A stretch of DNA of 64,000 nucleotides from Tretioscincus oriximinensis (lineage: Eukaryota; Chordata; Lepidosauria; Squamata; Gymnophthalmidae), in contig JAJVDF010000345.1 of assembly GCA_022410635.1 (NCBI GenBank), positions 450,412 through 514,411 of the forward strand. The letters run 5' to 3'. A program made the position numbers and the translations under genes. Positions 44,370-54,375 of this stretch are shown in pieces (position 1 is the stretch's first letter; every line of letters begins with the position of its first letter). The notes under the pieces are model-generated. The model was not told the DNA's origin. It saw only the letters and a list, made by a program, of their open reading frames with translations, and ran no database searches.

Positions 44370-45620
44370 GGGTCACAAAAGGATTCCATGGCTTTGCCCA
44401 CCAAGGTCACGGGAAAGATCCAGAGCGCCCGTTCCCTTTCCCCGTGCCCATTTCTCCACCACCATCGCTGCCACCATCACGCACTTTTCTCTACAAACCA
44501 CTCGGGAAAGTGCATCGCCTCTTCTGTTAAACCAACGCTGGTCAATACTGGCTTGCTGAATTCTCCATCCATCCACCTCAAAAGACCCAAGGTAACTTCA
44601 AATTCCACCTCCACCTTTTGCCTCCTGACCCATCCACCCCACCCCGTGTTGGCTACCTGTCACCACCACACCATCAGCCTGGGAGAAGAGCTACCCAAAG
44701 TAGGAATGCTGCCCACCCCCTCCCACGTTAGACTCCATCCCTCCGGTAAAACCCCCAGCTTGAGGTGGGCTCTGCCACATGCAACCCNCCCCCCNCCCCN
44801 CCCCCGCCAGGCACACAGGCAGAGAGACACACACCTCCCCCCCCCCCGTGCCTACCTTATCCCATTCCAGCATCCAGGGAGAGGCGCTTCCTTTCCTGGC
44901 GTTCCCAGTCAGGGCCAGACAAACCAGACAAGAGACAGACAGATGGAGAGCGAAGCCTGATGTTCCAGCCTAGATGCAGAATTCCTTCACTGCCGGGAGG
45001 GAAAATGCTGTTGCCCTCCAAGCCTAGCAAGCCTCGTTTCCCCCCTTATCAGTAGGCAGCCCTGTGCTAGCTGTGGCGGCAGGAGAGAAGCACTAGAAGG
45101 AAGGAAGGGTGGGTGGGCAGGTGGGTGGCAGGGAAGGAAGAAGGAAGGGAGGAAAAGGAGAGGAAGAAAGGAAAGAAGGAAGGCACCTCCTCCTCTTTTC
45201 TCTCCACCGTTGCTCCCTCCTCTGCTTGCTCCTTTTCCTAGGGAATACGCGTGGCTCTTCCTAGTCCCTCCGGAGCCCCTGGTCTCCTTCCCCCCTCTGC
45301 CATGCTCCTCTCCAGGTGATGGGGAGGTGGCGAACTGCTCTGCTTTGGTGGCTGCCGATCGGCGAGGCTCCGAAGCTCAGGCAAGAGCATTTGGCCGCGA
45401 CAGGCAATTGCAGCTGCCGGTTCTGTCTCTTCCCTCCCTCCTCTCCCCTCCCCTCCAGGATCCAGCATGAGGCTCCTGCTCCTCGGTGGTGCCCTGGCAT
45501 TGTCTCCAGCCTCTTCACCTGCAACCAGGTGGCCGCATCCCTACAGCAAAGGCATCTTTTTGCAGGCAAGTTGGTCCAAATGGTTGTCTCAGTCTGTGAA
45601 ACGGTAGGAAACCAATAGAT
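44370..45620. promoter_or_regulatory. GC-rich, CpG-containing block; possible promoter or first-exon region
   Basis: Unlike its surroundings, this block is repeat-poor and GC-rich, with CpGs clustered at 44400-44540 and 45240-45420 (e.g. CCGATCGGCGAGGCTCCG). It also has poly-C with N (44788-44806) and purine-rich (45095-45185) runs. On the minus strand a donor-like AAG|GTAGGC lies at about 44850-44855. It could hold a non-coding first exon of GRM5, which must lie at higher coordinates than 22473. That is inference; nothing proves transcription. Confidence 0.3.
45459..45607 (+). other. Possible exon with signal-peptide-like ORF
   Basis: A long pyrimidine tract ending CCCCTCCAG (AG at 45457-45458) resembles a splice acceptor. 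An ATG at 45467 opens a 46-codon frame starting MRLLLLGGALALSPAS, which looks like a signal peptide, and stops at 45607. No homology recognised; it may be chance in GC-rich DNA. Confidence 0.2.
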
Positions 45621-45814
45621 AGATAGAAACCAATGGTGTATGTGGACTTCCGGGGGGCCCAAGAAACCCCCAAATTTTATTTTTTTTAGTTTACAAACGG
45701 CCAGGGCCCAGGGGAGGGGAGAGGACCCTAGGGGCCACGGAACACTTGTGTTGGTTTGGCTATGGTAGCTACACCCCTGATAGAAATGTTTCCAGCTGGA
45801 GTTCCCATCATCAT

Positions 45815-45922
45815 TTAGGAACCTAAGAACGGAAAAGGAGCCCTGCAGAATGGGGCCACAAACCATCTAGTCCAGCATTCTGCCCCACAAGGTGGCCCAC
45901 TAATTTACCTTTTCGTTGACAG
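45815..45922 (-). mobile_element. CR1 3'UTR fragment
   Basis: 'ttaggaacctaagaacggaaaaggagccctgcagaatggggccac' then 'catctagtccagcattctgcccc', inverted. Confidence 0.8.
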
Positions 45923-46074
45923 GATGAAATCATTCCCTATAATGTGGCACCGGAAAATGCAGACCTGAAGAAGATACATTTTGAGGTCGTTTTAATCTAG
46001 AATTACCATTTGTCTGCTACCAGTTATTGCTTTGAATCCAATGTGTTTATTTTGGAAGTAGGACACAATTATCA

Positions 46075-46289
46075 ATTAGCTTTAAGACAGGATTAGACAA
46101 GTTAGAAAAAACGTTTTCTCTGTCACACAACACTAGGACCAGAGGGCACTCCTTGAAACTGATGGGTAGAAAAGTGAGAACAGACAAAGGGAAGTATTTT
46201 TTCACCCAGAGGGTCATTGGCTTGTGGAATTTACTTCCTGAAAAGGTGGTGGTAGCTAACAGCTTGGACAGATTCAAGGCAGGACTAAA
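46075..46289 (+). mobile_element. CR1, left part, split by a hAT MITE
   Basis: ORF2 end: 'LMGRKVRTDKGKYFFTQRVIGLWNLLPEK' (as 'RKVRTDKGKYFFTQRV' and 'GLWNLLPEK'), then 'VVANSLDRFKAGL'. It stops at GGACTAAA, where the MITE inserted. Confidence 0.88.
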
Positions 46290-46469
46290 TAGGCTGACCA
46301 GATGCCCCCCTTGGTGTGTTTGTGTGGTTGAAAACCTGGTTTTGGGNTCCCTCCCATTTTTTTCTGAGGAAATTTTTTTGGGTTTTTTTTTTCCTCAGAA
46401 AAAAACCAGGAATCACCCTAAAATGGATTTTCAACCCCCCCCCCCCAAAGGGGTCATCTGGTCAGCCTA
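46290..46469. mobile_element. hAT-type palindromic MITE, 180 bp
   Basis: Terminal inverted repeats TAGGCTGACCAGATG...CATCTGGTCAGCCTA, near-palindromic throughout ('tttgtgtggttgaaaacctggttttggg' against 'aaaatggattttcaac'). Flanked by perfect 8-bp duplications GGACTAAA (46282-46289 and 46470-46477). An 8-bp duplication and this terminus fit the hAT superfamily. No transposase, so it was moved in trans. Confidence 0.9.
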
Positions 46470-46720
46470 GGACTAAACGTGTTTATGGGCACCAAGGGTA
46501 TAAATGGATACTAGGATGGATGCCTGGATGCTGCCTCCAGGATGGAGCAACAAGTAGTGCTTTTGAAATGCCATTTGCAGGGAGTCTTGAACAGGTGCAT
46601 ATTTTGCTTGGCTCTGTTCAGACTGCCCAGGTGCATCTGCTGGGCCTCTGGGTGAGACAGAAGGCTGGACTAGATGGGCTCTGGCCCGATCCAGTATGGC
46701 TCTTCTTGTGTTCTTAAGTT
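46470..46720 (+). mobile_element. CR1, right part
   Basis: Resumes 'ggactaaacgtgtttatgggcaccaagggtataaatgg' and continues through the 3'UTR to 'ggctcttcttgtgttcttaag'. Confidence 0.88.
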
Positions 46721-46724
46721 TGTA

Positions 46725-47080
46725 GACAACAAAAGTATCTATAGCGACTAGGATGGATTTTTGGTCCTGCCTCTGGGACGGAGCAACAGGCAGTAGGTAC
46801 ATAATTCACTTTGTTGTTTTATGATCCAGAAATATTCTGGACATTTATTGAGATTCTGGGAGGGTAATGGACCCCCATCAGAACAATTTAACACATATGA
46901 TGTCATCAAATGCGGAGCAATGGCAGAATTCCTGAAATACAGGTGAAGATTTTGCCTTCTTCTGCTTCAGGCTGCCCAGGTGGAGTTGGTGGGCCACTAC
47001 GTGAATCAGGGTGCTGGACGAGATGGGCTATAGCCCCATTCAGTATTGATGTGGTTTTTTCTTATTTTCTTATTTACAAA
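46725..47080 (+). mobile_element. CR1 3'UTR pieces
   Basis: 46725-46798 repeats the 'actaggatgg...ggagcaacaggcag' part of the 3'UTR. 46905-47080 carries 'gaagattttgccttcttctgcttcaggctgcccaggtgg' to 'ttttcttattttcttatt'. Unrelated DNA lies between. Confidence 0.7.
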
Positions 47081-47179
47081 ACACCTTTCCCAATAACATA
47101 TTTTGTGCCTCTAATTGCATCTGGGCAGCCTGCGGCAGGAGAAGGCATATTCTTCACCTAGTCTCAACACTCAGAAAAG

Positions 47180-47262
47180 GGATCTCCCATCCACCCCAAA
47201 TGGGGCCTGCCATAGTCTACACCGGCATGTAGATGAAGCAACTGCCATAGTCTATACTGACC
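47180..47262. mobile_element. F foldback element, partial
   Basis: 'ggggcctgccatagtctacaccggcatgtagatg' matches the central arm of the 43.5-kb F copy, followed by a second 'ctgccatagtctatactg'. Confidence 0.6.
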
Positions 47263-47485
47263 CACCCTCTGGATGAAAAAAAATACTTTCAGCTGCCTGT
47301 CATAACTTTGCCCATCAGCTTCACAAAGTTCCCCCTGGTCCTAGTGTTGTGTAATAGAGAAAATAATTCTTCTCTATCAACCTTGCTAACCCCATGCAAG
47401 ATTTTATACGTTTCAATTAGACCACCTTTCAAGGCTAAAGAAACCTAGATGTTGCGTTTGGTTATCCTTGTTGGCCCTTTTTGCA
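47263..47485 (-). mobile_element. CR1 ORF2 end
   Basis: 'accctctggatgaaaaaaaatactttc', 'ccctggtcctagtgttgtgtaatagagaaa' and 'agattttatacgtttcaattagacc' inverted. No 3'UTR attached. Confidence 0.8.
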
Positions 47486-47512
47486 ATGAAATGTTCCTTC
47501 ACGTAAATATAT

Positions 47513-47775
47513 AGAAGGAGGAGGAGGGGGAAGAAGAATTGGGTTTTAAAGGACACAGAGCTGAATACAAGCTATTTTTCATCTGGAGGTTTACATTTAT
47601 CTTCCCTACCACATTATGATGGTACCTAGTAATCTGTTTGCATTTTCTTGCTTTCAAACAGCTACGTTGGCTGAAGTAAGGCCAGTAAAAGGAGCTTACT
47701 CCTCTCCACAGCAGGCACATGAGGCATCAAACTCCTATTTCTCTGTTGAAAGACCATTACGTTTAACCTCTGCAT
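47513..47775 (-). mobile_element. SINE-1 copy
   Basis: (GGA)n tail on the plus strand; inverted 'cttccctaccacattatgatggtacc' and 'cttgctttcaaacagctacgttggctgaagtaaggccag', then head 'gaggcatcaaactcctatttctctg'. Confidence 0.75.
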
Positions 47776-48164
47776 CACCCTGCCATGAATACAAGTGCGC
47801 TCAAAGTGCCCAAGCTAAAAGATGCTTGGACAAGTTCCCTGTATGTCAAGATGGCAGATGGTGAAATCAGCTATCAACCTAGATAACTTTAAGAAACGGT
47901 TCCACAAATTCAAGGAAGCCACGTGTCTAGGTACCGCCTCCAAGTTGGCTTTGCATCTTTTTGCTTCTAATGTCCCGAAGCTACTGGTACCCCAAGTGCG
48001 GGACAGAATGCAGGATAAAATGGGTTTTACTCGAAATCAGCAGTACACTTCTTATTTTCTCATGGACTTTGGTCCAACGGTAAATCATCCATGTGACAAG
48101 AGGCCCTGGTCCAATTCTTTGAAAATACTAAAGGAAATTTAGAATACAAGAGGAATTTAGATAC

Positions 48165-48645
48165 AGGAAAATTATTTCATCTGTCACACCACACTAGGAC
48201 TGGGGGCATTCCTTGAAACTGATGGGCAGAAAAGTTAGGACAGACAAGGGAAAGTATTTTTTCATCCAGAGGGTCATCAGCCCATGGAATTTACTTCCAG
48301 AGGAGGTGGGGGTAGCTAGCAGCCTGGGTAGCTTTAAGACAGGATTAGACAAGTTCATGGAAGCCAAGGGTATAAACAGCTCCTAGGATGGATCTTCTGA
48401 TACTGATTCCAGGATGTAGGAAGAGGCAGGATTCCTGAAATACCATTCCTGGAGAGTTGAGAACAACTGAACCACTTGCTTCATCCACATGGCAGTGTAG
48501 ATTATAGTCTACACTAGCATGCAGATGGGACATCCCTATTCCAAGACTTGAAGCAGGTAATGATTTTACCTTCTTCTGCTGTGTGCAACAGAATGATGAA
48601 CTAGATGGGCTCTGGCCTGAATCAGGAGGGTTCCCCTAATATTCT
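48165..48645 (+). mobile_element. CR1 3' end with F fragment inserted
   Basis: ORF2 end ('cactaggactgggggcattccttgaaactgatgggcag', 'gggtagctagcagcctgggtagctttaag') and 3'UTR. A piece of F element (about 48487-48545: 'atggcagtgtagattatagtctacactagcatgcagatgg') splits the 3'UTR between 'gagaaca' and 'gcaggtaatgattttacc'. Confidence 0.8.
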
Positions 48646-49577
48646 AATGGACAGTTTATCTAATGGTTAAAGGTCTCAGGTTGTTCTTGCAAGCAAAATT
48701 ACAGAACTCTAGGCTGAGCTTACATAACCTAGATCAATTGACAGCTGAGAACCCCCAGTTCAATCCCCACCTCACACTGGAAGCTCTTGTCCTGTCACGT
48801 ATGACCTCGTAATCCATAGAACATCAGGCCTCTCTGCCCTTTCCCTCCTGAATTCTGCTGAAGCTCATATTTATCACTTCCGTGGCATTTTCTATCCATC
48901 TCATCCTCTGCCAGTCTCTTCCCATTCTGCCTTCCTTCTTTCCCAACATCAAGGCTAGCCTGTCTTCTCCAGGTCCTGTCTTCTCCAAGTGCAACCAAAG
49001 TATTTGAGCAGCTTCAGGAAAGGATTAGACCTTCCAATGGGTAGTCAGGGTTGAGTTCCTTTAGCATGGACTAGTTTGGTCTCTTTGCAATCCAAGGAGT
49101 CCTCAAACGTTTGCTACGGAACCACAAGGCAAAGCAGTAATTCTTGGGAGCTCAGCCTTTCCCATGGGCCAAACAGTCAACATTACTGTGATAAACCGAT
49201 ACTTTTCACTACATGGATCCTTGCGAGCAAGGTCATGACTCCATTTTTAGTGCATTGTTTAGCTTTGCCATAGTAGTAAATGCTTTTTAATTTCAAGGGT
49301 ACACATCTCTATGCAATCATTGAAAACAAGGAAATAAAATCTGTCTTCCATTTCTCCCACTCTATATGCCAGGAAAGGATCTGACCAGTTACCACAATCT
49401 TTTCTTTGAAAAAATGTGTTTTGCATCCGCATCATTCATGTTCAAGAGGATCCCATAATTCATCATCTTCTCCCTTTGGACATTGTATGGAGGTGCCAAT
49501 GGATATTCCCAGATCCCCATTGGCCACGACTTTATTTATTTAGATTTTTATCCCACTTTATATCTGAAGGTATAACT
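48646..49577. other. Mostly unassigned
   Basis: 48700-48795 has a B-box-like CAGTTCAATCCCC and may be a decayed SINE-3 head. 49530-49575 resembles an inverted LINE-A tail. Nothing else recognised. Confidence 0.35.
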
Positions 49578-49665
49578 GGGAGCAGTTTGGTGTAATTATT
49601 AGAGTGCTGAATTCTTATCTGGAAGTCTCCCAGTTGGTTTCACACTCCTCCATGAGGAGTGAATA
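49578..49665 (+). mobile_element. SINE-2 head fragment
   Basis: 'agcagtttggtgtaattattagagtgctgaattcttatctggaagtctcccagttgg', a diverged A/B-box head of SINE-2, truncated where a SINE-1 begins. Confidence 0.7.
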
Positions 49666-49804
49666 ATGAGGCACAAATGGCTCAGGTGTTAAAGGTCAGT
49701 CTGTCACCTGATCTGTGTCAGCCGTGCAGAGGGATGAGTGTCCTCTACTGGCCTCACCTTCAGCCAACTCAGCTACTCGAAAGAAAGTAGATTTGCAGTC
49801 TACA
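49666..49804 (+). mobile_element. SINE-1, left part, split by CR1
   Basis: 'gaggcacaaatggctcaggtgttaaaggtcagtctgtc', 'gagtgtcctctactggcctcaccttcagccaactcagctactcgaaag'. It continues after the CR1 at about 50098. Confidence 0.8.
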
Positions 49805-50097
49805 TTTAAGAACATAAATGGAGCCCTGCTGTATCTGGCTAGGGCCCATCTAATCCAGCATTCTGCCTCACACAATGGCCCATCAATTGCACCTGGGCAA
49901 TCTGGAACAGCAGAAGGCAAAATCTTCAACTGTTCTCAGTGCCCGGCAAATGGCATTTAAGAACTACCTGCCTGTTGCTCCATCTTGGAGGCAGCACCCA
50001 GACATCCATCCTAGTAACTGTTTATACCCTTGACTTCTATGAACTTCTCTAATCCTCTCTTAAAGCTTTCAAATAGATTCATGACTACCACCACTAA
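49805..50097 (-). mobile_element. CR1 inserted into SINE-1
   Basis: Inverted CR1 3' end starting TAAGAACATAAATGGAGCCC and ending in the 'gctttcaaatagattcatgactaccacc' ORF2 end. SINE-1 sequence resumes immediately ('ttgatggggaaaataaaatcgagg'). Confidence 0.85.
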
Positions 50098-50165
50098 TTT
50101 GATGGGGAAAATAAAATCGAGGTAAGCTTTTGGGTGAAAATTAACTACAGTGTGTAAGCTACGCT
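50098..50165 (+). mobile_element. SINE-1, right part
   Basis: 'gatggggaaaataaaatcgaggtaagcttttgggtgaaaatt' and 'gtgtaagctacgctg', cut short by the purine microsatellite. Confidence 0.75.
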
Positions 50166-50169
50166 GTAC

Positions 50170-51284
50170 GCGAGAAGAAGAAGAAGAAAAAGAAGGAGAA
50201 AGAGAAAGGAGAAGGAGAAGGAGAAGGAGAAGGAGAAGGAGAAGGAGAAGGAGAAGGAGAAGGAGAAGAGAAGGAGAAGGAGAAGGAGAAGGAGAAGGAG
50301 AAGGAGAAGGAGAAGGAGAAGGAGAANNNNNNNNNNNNNNNNNNNNNNNNNNNNNNNNNNNNNNNNNNNNNNNNNNNNNNNNNNNNNNNNNNNNNNNNNN
50401 NNNNNNNNNNNNNNNNNNNNNNNNNNNNNNNNNNNNNNNNNNNNNNNNNNNNNNNNNNNNNNNNNNNNNNNNNNNNNNNNNNNNNNNNNNNNNNNNNNNN
50501 NNNNNNNNNNNNNNNNNNNNNNNNNNNNNNNNNNNNNNNNNNNNNNNNNNNNNNNNNNNNNNNNNNNNNNNNNNNNNNNNNNNNNNNNNNNNNNNNNNNN
50601 NNNNNNNNNNNNNNNNNNNNNNNNNNNNNNNNNNNNNNNNNNNNNNNNNNNNNNNNNNNNNNNNNNNNNNNNNNNNNNNNNNNNNNNNNNNNNNNNNNNN
50701 NNNNNNNNNNNNNNNNNNNNNNNNNNNNNNNNNNNNNNNNNNNNNNNNNNNNNNNNNNNNNNNNNNNNNNNNNNNNNNNNNNNNNNNNNNNNNNNNNNNN
50801 NNNNNNNNNNNNNNNNNNNNNNNNNNNNNNNNNNNNNNNNNNNNNNNNNNNNNNNNNNNNNNNNNNNNNNNNNNNNNNNNNNNNNNNNNNNNNNNNNNNN
50901 NNNNNNNNNNNNNNNNNNNNNNNNNNNNNNNNNNNNNNNNNNNNNNNNNNNNNNNNNNNNNNNNNNNNNNNNNNNNNNNNNNNNNNNNNNNNNNNNNNNN
51001 NNNNNNNNNNNNNNNNNNNNNNNNNNNNNNNNNNNNNNNNNNNNNNNNNNNNNNNNNNNNNNNNNNNNNNNNNNNNNNNNNNNNNNNNNNNNNNNNNNNN
51101 NNNNNNNNNNNNNNNNNNNNNNNNNNNNNNNNNNNNNNNNNNNNNNNNNNNNNNNNNNNNNNNNNNNNNNNNNNNNNNNNNNNNNNNGAGAAGGAGAAGG
51201 AGAAGGAGAAGGAGAAGGAGAAGGAGAAGGAGAAGGAGAAGGAGAAGGAGAAGGAGAAGGAGAAGGAGAAGGAGAAGGAGAAGA
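50170..51284 (+). repeat. (GAGAAG)n purine microsatellite spanning an assembly gap
   Basis: GAA-rich start, then GAGAAG hexamers on both sides of a gap, at least 250 visible bases. Orientation and position fit expansion of the (CTT)n tail of the inverted SINE-1 that begins at 51285. Polypurine-polypyrimidine mirror tracts of this size can form triplexes. Confidence 0.95.
50327..51187. other. Assembly gap, 861 N
   Basis: N run inside the GAGAAG tract; true length is unknown. The long frame across it is an artefact. Confidence 0.99.
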
Positions 51285-51570
51285 ACTGGGATCTTATACC
51301 CCGCTTTTCTTACCTTTCAAATGGACTCAAAGCAGCTTACAAGAGTATTTTGCCCGAAGGCTTCCATTCTATCTTCCCCACCAGGCTATGGTGGTTCCAA
51401 TGTATCTACTTGCAGTCAGTTGCAATTTCTTGCAATTCATGCTTTCGAATAGCTGGGTTGGCTACAGCTACAGGCTAGTGGAAGGTGCTCACCCCTCCCC
51501 ACATCTGACACAGGGCTTCGAAACCCCATCTCCCAGATGTGAGATTGCATTCCTAAGGGACTGAGATATC
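51285..51570 (-). mobile_element. SINE-1 copy
   Basis: Inverted 'cttataccccgcttttcttacctttcaaatggactcaaagcagcttacaagag', 'gcaattcatgctttcgaatagctggg' and tRNA-like head 'gggcttcgaaaccccatctcccagatgtgag'. It is the mate of the 16.7-kb copy in head type. Confidence 0.88.
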
Positions 51571-51779
51571 CGTGCCTGCTACATACAGAGGTGACTAGCA
51601 AACAAATGATCACATTATTTCAGAATATTTGAAGACATGGATGCAGCAAACCAAGGCCTATTCCAATGTACTGACGCAATCTCAAGAATAATCCTTACAA
51701 TGAGCCACATTGCTGGGTTTGCTCCAAAGCTGCAGAATGGGATGTTCTCGTGTTTGTTTGATTCTGTGCTAAGAAATTA

Positions 51780-51950
51780 TCATAGAGCCCTATGGGTTGG
51801 AAGGGTGCTCCAGGGACACTGGGTCCAATCAATGCAGAATTCACCAAACCATCCCAGACAGATGGTTGGCCAGCCTCATTATGAAGACTTTCAGCGAAGG
51901 AGAAATCACCAATTCCTGTGGCACAGTTCCCTGCAAGTAGTCTTCCGAGA
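51780..51950 (-). mobile_element. CR1 3' end, (ATTCTATG) subfamily
   Basis: 'atcatagagccctatgggttggaagggtgctccagggacactgggtcc' then 'aaggagaaatcaccaattcctgtggc', inverted. Confidence 0.8.
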
Positions 51951-52077
51951 CATCTTATTTCTCTCCAACCTGTGTTATCTAGTCATACATCATAATAGCC
52001 AAAACACAGGGATTCCATGAAAGAATTCAGCAGGCCCTCTGCACCAACCAAGGAACAGGAATGAAAGGACAAATAAG

Positions 52078-52330
52078 ATCCAGTTTGGTGTAGTGGTTAG
52101 AGTGTTGGACTCTTATGTGGTAGTCTCCCAGTTCGATTTCCCACTCCTCTATGAAGCCAGATGGGTGACCTTAGGCCAGTCACAGTTCTTTAGAACTCTC
52201 TCAGTCCCACCTACTTCACAGGGTGTCTGTTGTGGAGAAAGCAACAAAAGCTATATGTGCCACCCGTTGCTTGGCCACCCTGAGACCTTCGGATATAGGA
52301 TGGGATATAAGTGTAAAGTAAGTAAGAAAG
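52078..52330 (+). mobile_element. SINE-2 joined to a LINE-A-type tail
   Basis: Intact head 'ccagtttggtgtagtggttagagtgttggactc' with B box AGTTCGATTTCC, body 'aagccagatgggtgaccttaggccagtcacagttc', then at 52262 'ggccaccctgagaccttcggatataggatgggatataagtg', the LINE-A tail rather than the usual SINE-2 tail. Confidence 0.85.
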
Positions 52331-52734
52331 AAAGAATAAGAATTTAGTTCTTTGTCTGAATAATTTGTGTTCCTTGCTTCTACCCCAAAGTAAAAGCAAT
52401 CTGGAATCCTCTTTCTCCTAACTCACATACAAACACACACACAGCTTGTACGTCTGAAGCTATATGCAAAAAACCATGAGAATCACAGCAAAAGAAAGAC
52501 TAGGACCAAAATAACAATGGAGGCAATAATAATAGGATACAGTGTGAATAATCTTCCTCAAGCCTTCAGCCTCCCACAAGTAGAAGGCTTTTTGTGTTAC
52601 TCTCTGAGTAACTTCTCTAATTTTCCTTCCTTTTCTCTCATGCAAACCCAATAAGGAGGTGGATACCTACCTTCCGCAAAATAGCAGTCCCTGATCAATG
52701 TTGGTGGGAGGGACTGTACTGCACCTATTTTCAA

Positions 52735-53435
52735 CTATGTTTTGGCAGTTATGACCCCTTTTGGACAACATGGCCACAGTACTCCATGCTCTGGTAACTT
52801 CCAGATTGGACTATTGTTACGTGCTCTGCATGGGGCTATCCCAGAAGAAGAACAGGGCCTCAAAACACGATCTCTCAGATGAAGGACCGGCACTTAGCTG
52901 ACTGAACCATTCATGCCTAAAGATGGTTCAGAAGTAGAACTGAGCAGTGAGGCTGCCAACTGATACGGTTGGCTGGACACAAATTATGGTGGTCCTGAAA
53001 GAACTGCAGTGGTTGCATATTCATTACCAAGCCCAATTCAAGGTGTTAACATTGGCTTACAAGGCCCTAAATGGCTTGGGTCCAAAATATTTGAAGAAGC
53101 ACCTCCTCCCATCCATTCGAGCCTACACCCTAAGGTCTTCTGATGAGGGGGGTTGCGGGGTGGAGACATCACAGAGCTTTCTCTGTGGTAGCTCCCAGGT
53201 TGCGTGGAATTCTCTCCCCTCTAAGGTGTGCCAGGCACTTACACAGTTCACATTCAGAGGCCTGGTGAAGATGCGGCTGTTCACCCCTACCTTTGGCTGA
53301 GCCAAATAGTCCTTGCTCCTTAAAGGCACTGTTGTGTTTTTAGACGGTTTTAAAACTGCTCTATTTTAATATGTTTTTATCATTTTCAATTGCAATCCGC
53401 CCTTTGGGTATATGGCAGAATATAAATATAAATGA
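52735..53435 (+). mobile_element. LINE-A 3' end with coding remnant
   Basis: Plus frame 52947-53300 carries 'LKELQWLHIHYQAQFKVLTLAYKALNGLGPKYLKKHL' (as 'LKELQWLHIHYQAQFKVL' and 'AYKALNGLGPKYLKK'), 'AWNSLPSKVCQALTQFTF' and 'KMRLFTPTFG'. Tail 'ccgccctttgggtatatggcagaatataaatataaatg'. A SINE-1 head (inverted, 52849-52918, 'gggcctcaaaacacgatctctcagatg') interrupts the 5' part. Confidence 0.85.
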
Positions 53436-53538
53436 ATGAACGAGCGAACGAGCGAACGAACGAACGAACGAACGAACCATACATACATACATACATACAT
53501 ACATACATACATACATACATACATACATACATACATAC
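53436..53538 (+). repeat. (GAAC/GAGC)n(ATAC)n compound microsatellite
   Basis: CGAACGAGCGAACGAACGAA followed by about fifteen ATAC units, directly after the LINE-A tail from which it probably grew. Confidence 0.97.
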
Positions 53539-53539
53539 T

Positions 53540-53690
53540 GTGGTAGCCCAATGTAATACAACCTGCTTGGAAAGCAGAGGGTCATGAGTTCGATCCCAGT
53601 CTCTCTACTGAAGTAAATAAAGACGAACCACTTTTATGTCTCTGCTAATAAAACTTCATAGAAGCGTCCATGGAATCTAGAATGCAGTTG
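53540..53690 (+). mobile_element. SINE-3 copy
   Basis: tRNA-like head: GGTAGCCCAATGTAATACAA (A box) and GAGTTCGATCCC (B box), then 'cagtctctctactgaagtaaataaagacg' and 'tctctgctaataaaacttcatagaagcg'. Confidence 0.6.
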
Positions 53691-53824
53691 CCAGATAAAA
53701 TCCAAAATAGAAATTTAAACCTTCAATGAATATAAAAAAGTGATTTACCTACCTATTCACACAGGCTGCTGCAGACACTAGAAACTGTATCTACTGTATA
53801 TCCTGGAATAGTCGTAACCCTAAT

Positions 53825-53965
53825 TTAGGAGGAACTGTAGCTCGGGGGCAAAGAGAAGCAAAGGGTTGACAATTCAATCCCCAGCCTCTCACAGGAAGGA
53901 GGATACGGAAAATATCTGCTAATAAAACTACACAGACATGCCCATGGAGGTTACCCGTCCAGTCA
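53825..53965 (+). mobile_element. SINE-3 copy
   Basis: 'aggaactgtagctcgggggcaaag' (A box) and 'gttgacaattcaatccccagcctctcac' (B box), sharing 'tctgctaataaaac.acacagac.tgcccatgga' with the previous copy. Confidence 0.6.
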
Positions 53966-54256
53966 ACCAGGAATCAGCCGGGACTTGAGGACCCCTAGTA
54001 ACAATAATAAGTATATATGTTGGCAGATTTGAAATATAATCCAGATAAGGCTCAGAACGACTCCAAACTGGTCTTTGTAGCATGGATCCATAAGGGTACT
54101 AGGCGACTCACTTCTGTATACAGGCATGGTCTAAGGGAGGCCCAACCTAGTCTGGTATGGCAGTGGTAGAATTTCAATAATTTAACAATTGGTTTTCTGC
54201 CCAAATGACTGATATCATTTCCAGTTGCTACTTCCAGGAACGCCATCTTAAGTGAT

Positions 54257-54375
54257 TTTCAAAGAAATAGCTGTGTTAGTCTAGTAGAAAGTTCAGCAAA
54301 GTAGAAAAGTAAGTGGCATAAGCTTTCATAGACACGTCTACTTCTTCAGGTGTATCTGAAGAAGTAGTCATGTCT
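54257..54375 (-). mobile_element. Penelope-like tail with 12-bp target duplication
   Basis: 119 bp: 'ttcaaagaaatagctgtgttagtctagtagaaagttcagc', 'ggcataagctttcatagacacgtctacttcttcagg', then a short forward piece 'atctgaagaagtagtcatgtct'. The flanks are ATCTTAAGTGAT at 54245-54256 and 54376-54387. Confidence 0.75.
54315..54352 (-). ncRNA. Hammerhead-ribozyme-like core
   Basis: Minus strand: CTGAAGA (within 54343-54349), stem II GTAGAC (54341-54336) / GTCTAT (54333-54328), loop GT, then GAAA (54327-54324) and GCTTATGCC. The core is complete with one wobble-type pair in stem II. Confidence 0.65.

Noticed and set aside
44388..44960. 190-codon proline/serine-rich plus-strand frame
   Set aside because: GC-rich composition and N bases; no domain or good start; overlapping frames look equally plausible.
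45467..45607. A secreted-protein gene starting MRLLLLGG
   Set aside because: Only 46 codons with no homology recognised; kept as a low-confidence possible exon rather than a gene.
50150..51478. 442-codon charged (RRR/GEGEGE/KEKEKE) frame
   Set aside because: Translation of a purine microsatellite and N gap, with SINE sequence at the end.
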